Source of the DNA: Nitrospirota bacterium
GTDB taxonomy: Bacteria; Nitrospirota_A; Leptospirillia; Leptospirillales; Leptospirillaceae
NCBI GenBank assembly: GCA_021838765.1
Contig: JAKCCY010000158.1
Span: 1 to 5,796, forward strand
DNA length: 5,796 nucleotides
Direction: 5' to 3'
The notes below the pieces were generated by a model, which was given only the letters and a program-made list of their open reading frames with translations, searched no databases and was not told the DNA's origin. Positions 1 to 5,796 of this stretch are shown in pieces (the first letter of the stretch is position 1; every line of letters begins with the position of its first letter). Made by a program: the position numbers and the translations under genes.

Positions 1-788
1 AGATATTTTATAAAAACATGATAGCTATAAAGAACGGCTAGAACAAATCCCAAAAAACCATCCAGAAAACCCATTTTCAAAATATACATTTTCAAAAACA
101 TTGCAGGCGGATGAAAAAGAACTCCCGTCAGGGAAGGCCCCCTGGTGGAAGATCTCTCCTTGGCCCAAAGTCTCGCATAGGCCAGATTTTTTGTGACAAA
201 TCTCTCGATGGTCGGATGTGTATCATGAAGAAGGAGCCCATTAAGTCTCATGGTCTGCCCGGAAACGACAATCGATTCATGGACCGCCCGGCCATCCAAT
301 CCCCCCGATTCTTTCCGGAAGACACGCAACAGCCAATCCGGAGACCATCCGGAATGATGGATTGGGGTTCCCAGAAAAAAATTCAGTCGATTGAGATAGA
401 ATCCGTTGATGGACCTGATTGTTTCCGGATGGATCAAGTATTGAAGGATTTCCGCTTTGAGCTCCGGAGTCACCCTCTCATCGGCATCAATCACCATCAC
501 CCATGAAGATGAGGCCTTCTCGATGGAGCGTGTCTTCTGACGGGTAAAATCATCAAAAGGATGCTGAAAGACTTTTGCACCAAAATCTTTGGCGATCTCG
601 CATGTCCGATCGGTGCTCCCAGAATCAACGACAATGATTTCATCCGCAAGCCCGATCAAAGAATCCAGACAACGTTTGAGGTTTTGTTCCTCGTTCTTAG
701 TGATCAGGCAAACCGAAAGACGTTCTTTTTCAAAAGAAGCGTTATCATCCTCATTCACAGAAGGACCTACAGAATTCAAAGGAATCAT
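1..788 (-). CDS. WaaE-like family 2 glycosyltransferase (LPS core), 3' end outside window
   Basis: This is a GT-A fold, family 2 transferase of the WaaE/KdtX type, known in other bacteria for adding a glucose or similar sugar to the LPS inner core at the cytoplasmic face of the inner membrane. The 262 visible codons are uninterrupted. After a polar N-terminus of about 22 residues comes the nucleotide-binding strand LSVCLITKNEE (24-34), then IIVVDSGSTDRT (51-62) and the metal-binding DADE (101-104). Family hallmarks follow: GWSPDWLLRVFRK (147-159), VHES (169-172), and a C-terminal segment MYILKMGFLDG (234-244) leading into a hydrophobic stretch that probably sits in the membrane. WaaE proteins are about 250-270 residues long, so little is missing at the left edge. 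I chose ATG at 788; GTG at 794 is in frame two codons earlier, and an in-frame TGA at 803-801 bars anything further upstream. Neither start has a good Shine-Dalgarno site. Base composition is intermediate between the GC-rich operon and the AT-rich middle. The family is secure; the exact sugar and linkage are not. Confidence 0.9.
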   Translation of the reverse strand, partial: MIPLNSVGPSVNEDDNASFEKERLSVCLITKNEEQNLKRCLDSLIGLADEIIVVDSGSTDRTCEIAKDFGAKVFQHPFDDFTRQKTRSIEKASSSWVMVIDADERVTPELKAEILQYLIHPETIRSINGFYLNRLNFFLGTPIHHSGWSPDWLLRVFRKESGGLDGRAVHESIVVSGQTMRLNGLLLHDTHPTIERFVTKNLAYARLWAKERSSTRGPSLTGVLFHPPAMFLKMYILKMGFLDGFLGFVLAVLYSYHVFIKY

Positions 789-800
789 TTTCACTTTTTT

Positions 801-1176
801 TCAAGGTATACATGATCTTTATTACCGTATTTGATCCTTATTTATGGCTAATCATGAGCATTCCAGAACAACTCAAGAAATTAAAAATCACAGAAGATTC
901 TTACGAAATCCAATCGGGACGATCGATAGAACTAATGCCTAAAAAAATAAACAATCCTAGCCACTATACAATGAATGTAATGACCAGATTATCCTATGCT
1001 TTCTTTTCTCAAGATGATTACTTCCCAATATACAGGATAAAAACTCTAATAGTGAGGGATTTCTCAATAAAGTTTGGACTAGACATACTGGAGTTCTTGA
1101 TCTATACGGAAGATTAATCAATCTTCGACACCTCCATAAATGCAAGCCTTAAAAATTTATTTTTCTATAATCAAAA
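801..1176. other. AT-rich gap without a convincing gene
   Basis: This gap lies between the pseudogene stop and the WaaE-like start. It contains two mutually antisense open frames. A plus-strand frame at 812-1117 (101 codons) has ATG preceded by AAGG five bases upstream, but its translation matches no family I know. A minus-strand frame ends at 957 and has GGAGG upstream of a TTG near 1121; its translation contains HRIIWSLHSLYSG, which faintly recalls the N-terminal region of family 4 glycosyltransferases and is then broken by stops. Either could be chance in AT-rich DNA. The gap may hold the remains of another sugar transferase gene plus the promoter of the WaaE-like gene, but I see no clear -35/-10 pair and no terminator hairpin. 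Confidence 0.5.
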
Positions 1177-2194
1177 TCAGTTCAGTCGAAAAAACTCTTT
1201 CTTCATCAGATAATCAATGTCTTCCTGCAAAAGGCGTTTTGGCTCTCCATTTTTTACTTTCTTTTTTTGAGAAAAGCTCCGAAGATAAACCTTCCAATTT
1301 TTGTAATCAAAGGGTTTTTCTTTTATTGCTTCTATTATCAGACGCTGAGCAATTTTTTTTCCATTTTCGTACAAAATAAACCCGGTAGCCTGCTCCATCA
1401 ACCACTGGGAGCGAATCGTGCTGAATCCCTTTTCATCAATCTTTACCGTCTTATTATCTGATAGTTTTTCTTTAAGGATATTAAAAAATAAATCGAGCTT
1501 GTTAATGACATGAAGTGAGGTTGCTTGTGCTTCTTTGATGTCATTATAGAATACTGACGGCATTCTTACTCGAACCAGACTCTCAGGGATGCACGCCAAT
1601 CTCCCTGCAAGAAACATTTTAAAGTTGAAATCATCATCTTTGATGAGCCTTGGATTAAAGGCCTCATTAAACAAACATTCCTACTGATACGGAAGTATTT
1701 TTTTCAAAAAACCAAGTTGAAGGGTGAGACCCAAAAATTTTGTCTATTTTAAGGGAGGACATCCAAAAGTTTTTATCGATTCCTCCGGGATTCAATAGAG
1801 TCTTATTCTCCCAATCAACTCGGTCAAAGTAAGAGGAAAGCAGTAAAAATCCATCTTTTTCCTCTTCAAAATATTTCAACTATTTTTCGAGACGATTGGG
1901 GAGCATCATGTCATCTCCCTCAAGCATGGCGATATAATGGCCACGGCTCTCAAGAATTCCCTTATTTCTTGCGCTTGGAACTCCTTGAACCGATTGATCG
2001 ACAATACGGATCAGATCAGGATACTCACTCGCATACTTTCTCATGATTGAAAGAGATACATCATCTGCATTATTGTTGACAATGACGATTTAAAAATCTC
2101 TAAATGTTTGTACTAAAACAGATTCTATTGTTTCTGACAGAATCTCTCCCTCTCTATAAACAGAAATAACAACAGAAACTAAAGGTTTAGACAT
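1177..2194 (-). pseudogene. Family 2 glycosyltransferase pseudogene (two nonsense codons, one frameshift)
   Basis: The reading frame opens at ATG 2194 with a good ribosome site (GAAAGG, six bases away) and a typical family 2 N-terminus, PLVSVVISVYREGEILSETI (residues 4-23). It is broken by TAA at codon 35 (2092-2090), in the context TFRDF*IVIVNNNADD, and by TAG at codon 105 (1882-1880), in the context NRLEK*LKYFEEE. Between the stops lie QGVPSARNKGILESRGHYIA (70-89) and the metal-site segment EGDD (92-95). At 1669-1676 a tandem GTTT (AAAC on the plus strand) shifts the frame. Removing one copy restores SVGMFNEAFNPRLIKDDDF, which fits the usual family pattern of VG-hydrophobic-F-D/N-E followed by an acidic cluster. 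Translation then stays open to TGA at 1179-1177. The restored product would be about 337 residues, a normal length for a one-domain family 2 enzyme with a C-terminal extension. It would have transferred a sugar, presumably in outer core or O-antigen assembly. Three independent lesions make a functional full-length protein very unlikely. The gene is clearly more AT-rich than the heptosyltransferases. Confidence 0.9.
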
Positions 2195-2200
2195 TGCTGA

Positions 2201-2206
2201 CCTTTC
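2201..2206 (-). promoter_or_regulatory. Ribosome binding site of the family 2 pseudogene
   Basis: GAAAGG lies six bases before ATG 2194 and fixes the ancestral start of the broken glycosyltransferase. Its survival suggests that the gene was lost through point lesions within the coding region rather than through loss of its translation start. Confidence 0.6.
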
Positions 2207-2257
2207 ATGAGAAATTCAGTAAAGATGTCTTCATCACCCAACTGAAAGAGTTTATGG

Positions 2258-2721
2258 TTAAATGAAAACAGATAAACTCACCCTGATTTTAAAATCCTGA
2301 ATCAATCGAGTTAAGAAATAATTGAAAAAAGAATACCTTACATTTATAAACGGATATTGCTCAAAAAACCTTTAGAGTAATATCCGGCTTACAGGATCCT
2401 GATCAAAATATCTTATCTGCTCACTGTTAAAATCAGGAGCATCTCCGAGTCGAAGCCTCCGAGCTAAAAAACCTTCCAGACCATTGATCTACACTTCCCG
2501 CAGACACCCCATGCTCTGCTTCGAATCGGAAATCGCTTAAGCATATAATGAGTCCAAATATAGAGCTTGGATAAAGCTTTTTTTACTCTTAAAAATATTT
2601 TAAATAAAGAAAAGAAAGGTCCGATCAATCATAAATCAAGACTCAAATCATCCCAAAAGAAAATCATCTCCAATATTTTACCAGATTTTGCTATTAATCT
2701 TTTAGAATCAGAACATAGAAC
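2258..2721 (-). pseudogene. Possible remains of an unidentified coding region
   Basis: Two overlapping minus-strand frames read more like protein than expected for such AT-rich DNA. The first runs from 2721 to a TAG at 2466-2464 with one internal TGA (2631-2629); it includes KALSKLYIWTHYMLKRFPIR. The second, in another frame, runs from just after a TAG at 2491-2489 to a TAA at 2260-2258 with one internal TAA (2374-2372); it includes ARRLRLGDAPDFNSEQIRYF and ERY-like text RFFEQYPFINVRYSFFNYF. Joined by a frameshift near 2470-2490 they would give about 150 residues. I recognise no family. Given the broken glycosyltransferase next door, a decayed gene of the same LPS cassette is reasonable, but the inverted repeat lies inside the second frame and argues for caution. 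This could be chance. Confidence 0.25.
2351..2386. repeat. 12-bp inverted repeat (stem-loop)
   Basis: The arms CGGATATTGCTC (2351-2362) and GAGTAATATCCG (2375-2386) are complementary at 11 of 12 positions and flank a 12-base spacer. On plus-strand RNA the odd pair is a G-U wobble, so the stem is continuous; on minus-strand RNA it becomes an A-C mismatch. Three further A-T pairs can form inside the spacer beyond an A-A mismatch. The minus strand continues with TTTATAAATG rather than a clean T run, and the plus strand has no T run, so a standard intrinsic terminator is not well supported. Confidence 0.6.
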
Positions 2722-2766
2722 TCAGTTGATTTGATCATTCCTGATTATCTCATAGCTTTTTCGGAT

Positions 2767-3900
2767 CTAATGTTGAGTTTTTTTCAGGATCTCATCGAAA
2801 ACCACATTGGGAGTGACCCCGACAAGACAGGATAGGTGGCTGCACTTCGTCTTGAAATCCCCGCATGGGGCGCAGGGCACCGGATCGGTAAAGGTCCGGT
2901 GTTCCGTATTCCCCGGAGAAAATGGCCCCGTTCTCCGGACATCTGAAGATCCGAAAAACGAATAGGTTGGCGTTCCCATCATCACCGCCATATGAAGGGG
3001 ACCGGAGTCATTTCCCACAAAAAAACGCGCGCGGGAAAGACAAAGCGGCATCAGGTCAAGAGGAACATCCCCCGCCGATATGTAAACACCCGGGCCACTT
3101 CTTGTCGCAATCTCCGACAGAAGCGAGGACTCTCCCGCACTCCCCAGAAGAAGGACGTTCAACCCCAGTTTATTTCGGACAAGATCCAGAAGTTCTGAAA
3201 AATACAGGGACGGCCACCGCTTGATCTCCCTTTTCGCCCCCGGATGAATCGCCACAAAGGGAAGATTGGGGGAAAGTCCGATCGACTGAAGAAGTTCCGA
3301 CAAATGCCTGTTATCTTCATCACCATAATGGATCTCAAAAGGATGTGAGGAAAACTCTGGCTCCATCCCTGAAAGATGGCGCCAAAGGGAAAGATTTTTC
3401 AAAACCGCATGGAGAACCCTCGGAGACCCGTCCAATTCTTTTTTCCCACCGGCGAATGGATCGACCCGTTCATGATACAGAAATGCGGCCCCTTCCCGGG
3501 CATCGGAAAAACCGATAATCCGGGAGCCGCCCGCAAGCCTTGAAAGAAGTGCCGAACGCATGAGCCCCTGTGCATCCAGAACCAGATCATAGCCGGCAGG
3601 GCCAAATTCCCGTCGCATCTCCCCCATGGCCTTGAAAAATCCCTTTTTACGCCAGAGGGATCTCGGAAAGGAGATCACCTTGGAAACTCCGGGATGACGG
3701 CCCACCAAAGACGAAAACTCCGTGTTGACCAGCCAGTCTATCGACGCCTCCGGAAAAGACCCCCTCAAAGCAGAGAGCAGAGGAAAGGCATGGATGACAT
3801 CACCAAGGGAGCTTGGCTTCACCAGAAGAATGCGGTGGACGGAGGGAGCAGCCGCTGAAGTTTTTCGAGAAAGAACATTTCCGGTTTGTGAGGTGGACAA
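2767..3900 (-). CDS. WaaC-like ADP-heptose:LPS heptosyltransferase (family 9)
   Basis: This GT-B, family 9 enzyme is expected to transfer heptose from ADP-heptose to the Kdo or first heptose of the LPS inner core on the cytoplasmic side of the inner membrane. After a polar leader of about 22 residues the N-terminal domain starts with RILLVKPSSLGDVIHAFP (23-40). SSLGDV matches the WaaC SSMGDV loop with its catalytic aspartate, here D34. YDLVLDAQGLMRSALLSRLA (104-123) is also strongly WaaC-like. The C-terminal domain begins at FVAIHPGAKREIKRWP (215-230), where K227 aligns with the functional lysine region of WaaC, and carries the nucleotide-binding motif NDSGPLH (297-303). A four-cysteine tail follows (C343, C346, C353, C358). 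The 377 residues are slightly above the usual 320-350 because of the leader. TTG at 3900 is the only plausible start: no ATG or GTG precedes the domain, and GGAAGGG lies six bases upstream. It follows the TGA of the preceding gene directly and in frame. Heptosyltransferase I is the best guess; II or a related role is possible. Confidence 0.92.
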   Translation of the reverse strand: MSTSQTGNVLSRKTSAAAPSVHRILLVKPSSLGDVIHAFPLLSALRGSFPEASIDWLVNTEFSSLVGRHPGVSKVISFPRSLWRKKGFFKAMGEMRREFGPAGYDLVLDAQGLMRSALLSRLAGGSRIIGFSDAREGAAFLYHERVDPFAGGKKELDGSPRVLHAVLKNLSLWRHLSGMEPEFSSHPFEIHYGDEDNRHLSELLQSIGLSPNLPFVAIHPGAKREIKRWPSLYFSELLDLVRNKLGLNVLLLGSAGESSLLSEIATRSGPGVYISAGDVPLDLMPLCLSRARFFVGNDSGPLHMAVMMGTPTYSFFGSSDVRRTGPFSPGNTEHRTFTDPVPCAPCGDFKTKCSHLSCLVGVTPNVVFDEILKKTQH

Positions 3901-5175
3901 TCAGAGCCCTTCCAAAAGAGAAGTCTTTTCCGTCGGGCTCTTTTTGAGAAGGGAAAAGGCCGCTTCGATAACCTTCCCGGGTGACAAATCCCGCATGCAG
4001 ACCGTCCCGATCGGACAACGCCTTCCCATGCAGGGATGGCACAAAAGATCGGCATGGATCTCCATCCCCAGATTCCCGACCGGACCCAGCCTTTGCGGAT
4101 CGGTCGGCCCGAATATTCCCAAAGTGCGGACCCCCATGGCCGAAGACAGATGCATCGGTCCCGAATCGCAGGCGATGACGATCTCCGCTTTACTCATCAA
4201 GACCGCCGACTCCTTTAATGACAGTATCCCAAGAAAGCTTTCAAGACAGGAAACGGGTAAAGGCTTCTCCTCTTCCCCCGATTCGATCGCCTCACGGATC
4301 TTGAGAAAGGCAATCTCCTGCTCGGCCCCTCCCCCACCGATCACCCCGACCCGGAAACCGGACCGGATAAGACGAATGGCCACCTGGCCGAAAGACTCAA
4401 TCGGCCAGCGCCTCGTCACCCAGCTGGCAAAAGGATGAAGAAGCGCCAGAGGTCTTTTTGGCGAATCTGACTTTTCCCGGATTCTTTGATCCCAGAGATC
4501 CAGCCTTTCCAGAACACCCCATTCCTCCCCGGGATCGATTCCCAGAACAAAAGGGGCTACCGGGGGATCACCTCCCAGAAGCTCCCTGATCACGAGACGA
4601 TGTCGATCGACCAGATGAAGCTTCGGGTCGGAAAGATTCACCTGACGAGAGAAAAGCCAGCTCCCCTCTTTCATGCGCCCATAGGTGGAAGGAGAACCGA
4701 GCTTGATCTTCCCCTTGGCCAGAAATGCCACCACTCCGCTTTTCAAAAGAGACTGAAAATCGAGAACCGCGGCATACCGCTCTTGCCGGAGATCCCTTCT
4801 GAAAGCGATCAGGTTGGAAAGGGCCGATAGATAGGCTCCCTTTTTGAGATCTCCCTCAAAATCCCGCCTGTGGAGAAGGATCAATCTCCTGATCGCCGGA
4901 TGGTTCACCAAAAGATCGGCGCAGCGATCCTCCACCACCCAGTCGATCAAAAGATCCGGACGGGCCATCTTGAGTCCCAGAACGGCCGGAAGAGTCATCA
5001 CCACATCCCCGATGCGACCCAGGAGAACCACCAGAACACTCGATCCCGGGGGAAGATTTTTCACTCCCGGAAGAGGATCCTTCTCTTTCTCTCCGGACAC
5101 AAAGCCCTGGCTTTCACCGTCGATATCGAAAGTCTGCTGTTTCCCTTCCACACAATCCTCTCCGGCCACCTTCAA
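3901..5175 (-). CDS. ADP-heptose:LPS heptosyltransferase (family 9, WaaF/RfaF-type)
   Basis: This is a second GT-B, family 9 enzyme expected to add heptose to the LPS inner core from ADP-heptose. The first 45 or so residues are polar and lie outside the catalytic fold. The N-terminal domain opens with SVLVVLLGRIGDVVMTLPAV (46-65), where the GD pair carries the likely catalytic D57, followed by LLIDWVVEDRCADLLVNHP (75-93). The C-terminal domain begins at LALLHPFASWVTRRWP (243-258) and holds CDSGPMH (336-342), the nucleotide-binding motif, then GIFGPTDP (353-360). A four-cysteine segment follows (C379, C382, C387, C393) of the kind common in RfaF-type proteins. TTG at 5175 overlaps the acyltransferase TGA (TTGA), which suggests coupled translation, but its ribosome site is weak. 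GTG at 5151, with GGAGAGG five bases upstream, is an equally good or better start and would give 416 residues. The protein ends at TGA 3903-3901, directly before the next heptosyltransferase in the same frame. The family is secure; its order of action relative to its neighbour is inferred. Confidence 0.92.
   Translation of the reverse strand: MKVAGEDCVEGKQQTFDIDGESQGFVSGEKEKDPLPGVKNLPPGSSVLVVLLGRIGDVVMTLPAVLGLKMARPDLLIDWVVEDRCADLLVNHPAIRRLILLHRRDFEGDLKKGAYLSALSNLIAFRRDLRQERYAAVLDFQSLLKSGVVAFLAKGKIKLGSPSTYGRMKEGSWLFSRQVNLSDPKLHLVDRHRLVIRELLGGDPPVAPFVLGIDPGEEWGVLERLDLWDQRIREKSDSPKRPLALLHPFASWVTRRWPIESFGQVAIRLIRSGFRVGVIGGGGAEQEIAFLKIREAIESGEEEKPLPVSCLESFLGILSLKESAVLMSKAEIVIACDSGPMHLSSAMGVRTLGIFGPTDPQRLGPVGNLGMEIHADLLCHPCMGRRCPIGTVCMRDLSPGKVIEAAFSLLKKSPTEKTSLLEGL
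3907..3913 (-). promoter_or_regulatory. Ribosome binding site inside the upstream gene, for TTG 3900
   Basis: GGAAGGG lies six bases before TTG 3900 and inside the last codons of the upstream heptosyltransferase. It supports a separate, translationally coupled start for the second enzyme despite the unusual arrangement of stop codon followed at once by TTG. Confidence 0.5.
5157..5163 (-). promoter_or_regulatory. Alternative ribosome binding site for GTG 5151
   Basis: GGAGAGG stands five bases before an in-frame GTG at 5151 of the first heptosyltransferase. It is the best Shine-Dalgarno match near this gene and favours GTG 5151 over TTG 5175, whose upstream sequence offers only GGGGAT. Confidence 0.45.
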
Positions 5176-5796
5176 GCGCCATCCCCAGGAGCCGTGAGTT
5201 CCTCACTTTTCCCGTTCTGGACAGTCTCTCCTGTTTCCTCAGGAGGCCTTGTCTTCCAGCGGTTATGGAGCCAGATCCATTGCTCGGGGTATTCCCGGAT
5301 CGCTTTTTCAAGAAGACCCGTAAATCGGGCGGTCAAAACCTCCACCGCGTTTTCCCCGCAAAGAGATGGATCAGGGATGATCGGATCCATCACGCAAACA
5401 AAGTGGTCCAGCCCTGTCGTCCTGTGACCCAAAACCGGAATGACAGGAAGGCCTAGTCGAAGGGAGAGTCTTGCCGTACTGGTATACGTTGCGGCAAGCC
5501 TTCCGAAAAACGGGACAAACGCACCTTCCTTGAGCCCGGCGTTCTGGTCCAGAACGGTGATGACAATTCCGTTTCTCTTCAAGATCCGGACGATCTGGCT
5601 TCCGGCGTTGTCCTGAAGGATACAGGTCGCCCCCGTATTGGCTTCCCGGTAATTCTTCACAAAAAGATCGACATTGGGATCCTTGATCCGCCGTGTCAGG
5701 GCGTAGACATCCTTGGGAAAATCATAGGACAACCGCTTGAAGATGTATTCCCAGTTCCCGAAATGGGCGGACAGGATGAGTGCTCCTTTCCCAAGC
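5172..5796 (-). CDS. LpxL/HtrB-type lipid A acyltransferase, 5' end outside window
   Basis: This is an inner-membrane acyltransferase of the LpxL/LpxM/HtrB family, which adds a secondary acyl chain to Kdo-lipid A from acyl-ACP. The visible 207 residues open with GKGALILSAHFGNWE, which contains the family catalytic HX4E motif (H codon at 5765-5763, E codon at 5750-5748). Further family features follow: VITVLDQNAGLKEGAFVPFF, then LGLPVIPVLG, and the C-terminal YPEQWIWLHNRWKTRP. Family members have about 290-320 residues, so roughly the first 100, including the N-terminal membrane anchor, lie beyond the right edge. The frame is open to that edge, so the TTG at 5732 is internal and not the true start. 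A tail of about 26 polar residues follows the family C-terminus. The stop (5174-5172) overlaps the TTG of the following heptosyltransferase, placing it first among the visible genes of an LPS operon. Which acyl chain it adds cannot be told. Confidence 0.93.
   Translation of the reverse strand, partial: LGKGALILSAHFGNWEYIFKRLSYDFPKDVYALTRRIKDPNVDLFVKNYREANTGATCILQDNAGSQIVRILKRNGIVITVLDQNAGLKEGAFVPFFGRLAATYTSTARLSLRLGLPVIPVLGHRTTGLDHFVCVMDPIIPDPSLCGENAVEVLTARFTGLLEKAIREYPEQWIWLHNRWKTRPPEETGETVQNGKSEELTAPGDGA

Larger units (their letters stand above)
2207..2766. other. AT-rich stretch without an intact gene
   Basis: These 560 bases separate the stop of the WaaC-like gene from the family 2 pseudogene. 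No open frame here has a credible start and length. The stretch holds an inverted repeat at 2351-2386 and a set of broken minus-strand frames, both listed separately. No strong intrinsic terminator follows the heptosyltransferase stop at 2767: I see no GC-rich hairpin with a T run. A promoter for the downstream genes could lie here, but no -35/-10 pair stands out. The drop in GC content at about 2766 is abrupt. Confidence 0.6.

Noticed and set aside
72..100. Direct repeat of CATTTTCAAAA with a four-base gap
   Set aside because: It encodes the repeated LKM residues of a conserved WaaE-family segment, so coding constraint explains it.
111..815. Plus-strand open frames at 111-506, 561-815 and 589-834
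   Set aside because: They are shadows of the WaaE-like gene, which has a full set of family motifs on the minus strand.
1140..1176. A/T palindrome after the pseudogene stop as a terminator
   Set aside because: The stem has no G-C pairs, so it would be too weak for an intrinsic terminator.
2443..2463. Seven-base direct repeat CTCCGAG with a seven-base gap
   Set aside because: Only two short copies are present and nothing nearby supports an operator or attachment site.
2440..2545. tRNA-like text on the minus strand (TAGATCAATGGT, CTTCGACTC)
   Set aside because: The presumed T and acceptor stems do not pair and no cloverleaf can be drawn.
3722..4438. Plus-strand open frame of 238 codons
   Set aside because: It lies antisense across the junction of two well-supported heptosyltransferase genes, has no recognisable motif, and is explained by GC-rich codon use on the other strand.
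4870..5427. Plus-strand open frame of 185 codons
   Set aside because: It is antisense to the first heptosyltransferase and the acyltransferase, both of which carry clear family motifs; its translation has no domain I recognise.
2767..5796. A new defence, mobile or signalling system
   Set aside because: Every intact gene belongs to a known LPS biosynthesis family, and I see no transposase, integrase, nuclease, toxin or repeat array.

Overview
The window is a stretch of a Gram-negative lipopolysaccharide (LPS) locus. Every recognisable gene lies on the minus strand, so transcription runs from right to left. The right third is moderately GC-rich and holds intact lipid A and inner-core genes. 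The left and middle parts are markedly more AT-rich and hold one intact but window-truncated sugar transferase, one clearly broken sugar transferase and two stretches of decayed or non-coding DNA. The organism cannot be named from this sequence alone. The combination of an LpxL-type acyltransferase, two heptosyltransferases and a WaaE-like transferase shows an LPS-bearing bacterium. The style of the proteins would fit a Nitrospirota or Leptospirillum-like genome, but that is a guess.

Layout in transcription order (right to left): (1) 5796-5172, the C-terminal two thirds of an LpxL/HtrB-type lipid A acyltransferase, cut by the window edge; (2) 5175-3901, a family 9 heptosyltransferase whose TTG start overlaps the acyltransferase stop; (3) 3900-2767, a second, WaaC-like heptosyltransferase whose TTG start follows the TGA of the first directly and in the same frame; (4) 2766-2207, AT-rich DNA without an intact gene, holding a 12-bp inverted repeat and possible remains of a coding region; (5) 2194-1177, a family 2 glycosyltransferase pseudogene with two nonsense codons and a 4-bp tandem-duplication frameshift; (6) 1176-801, AT-rich DNA without a convincing gene; (7) 788-1, a WaaE-like family 2 glycosyltransferase that runs off the left edge.

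Working together, the acyltransferase would finish lipid A in the inner membrane, the two heptosyltransferases would add L-glycero-D-manno-heptose to the Kdo-lipid A acceptor at the cytoplasmic face, and the WaaE-like enzyme would add a core sugar. The first three genes are tightly coupled and look like one operon. The section between them and the WaaE-like gene looks like a variable outer-core or O-antigen cassette that has decayed.

I found no mobile element, CRISPR array, RNA gene or evident new system. The observations most worth checking are the in-frame pair of heptosyltransferases separated by one TGA, the exactly reconstructable pseudogene, and the unexplained inverted repeat at 2351-2386.
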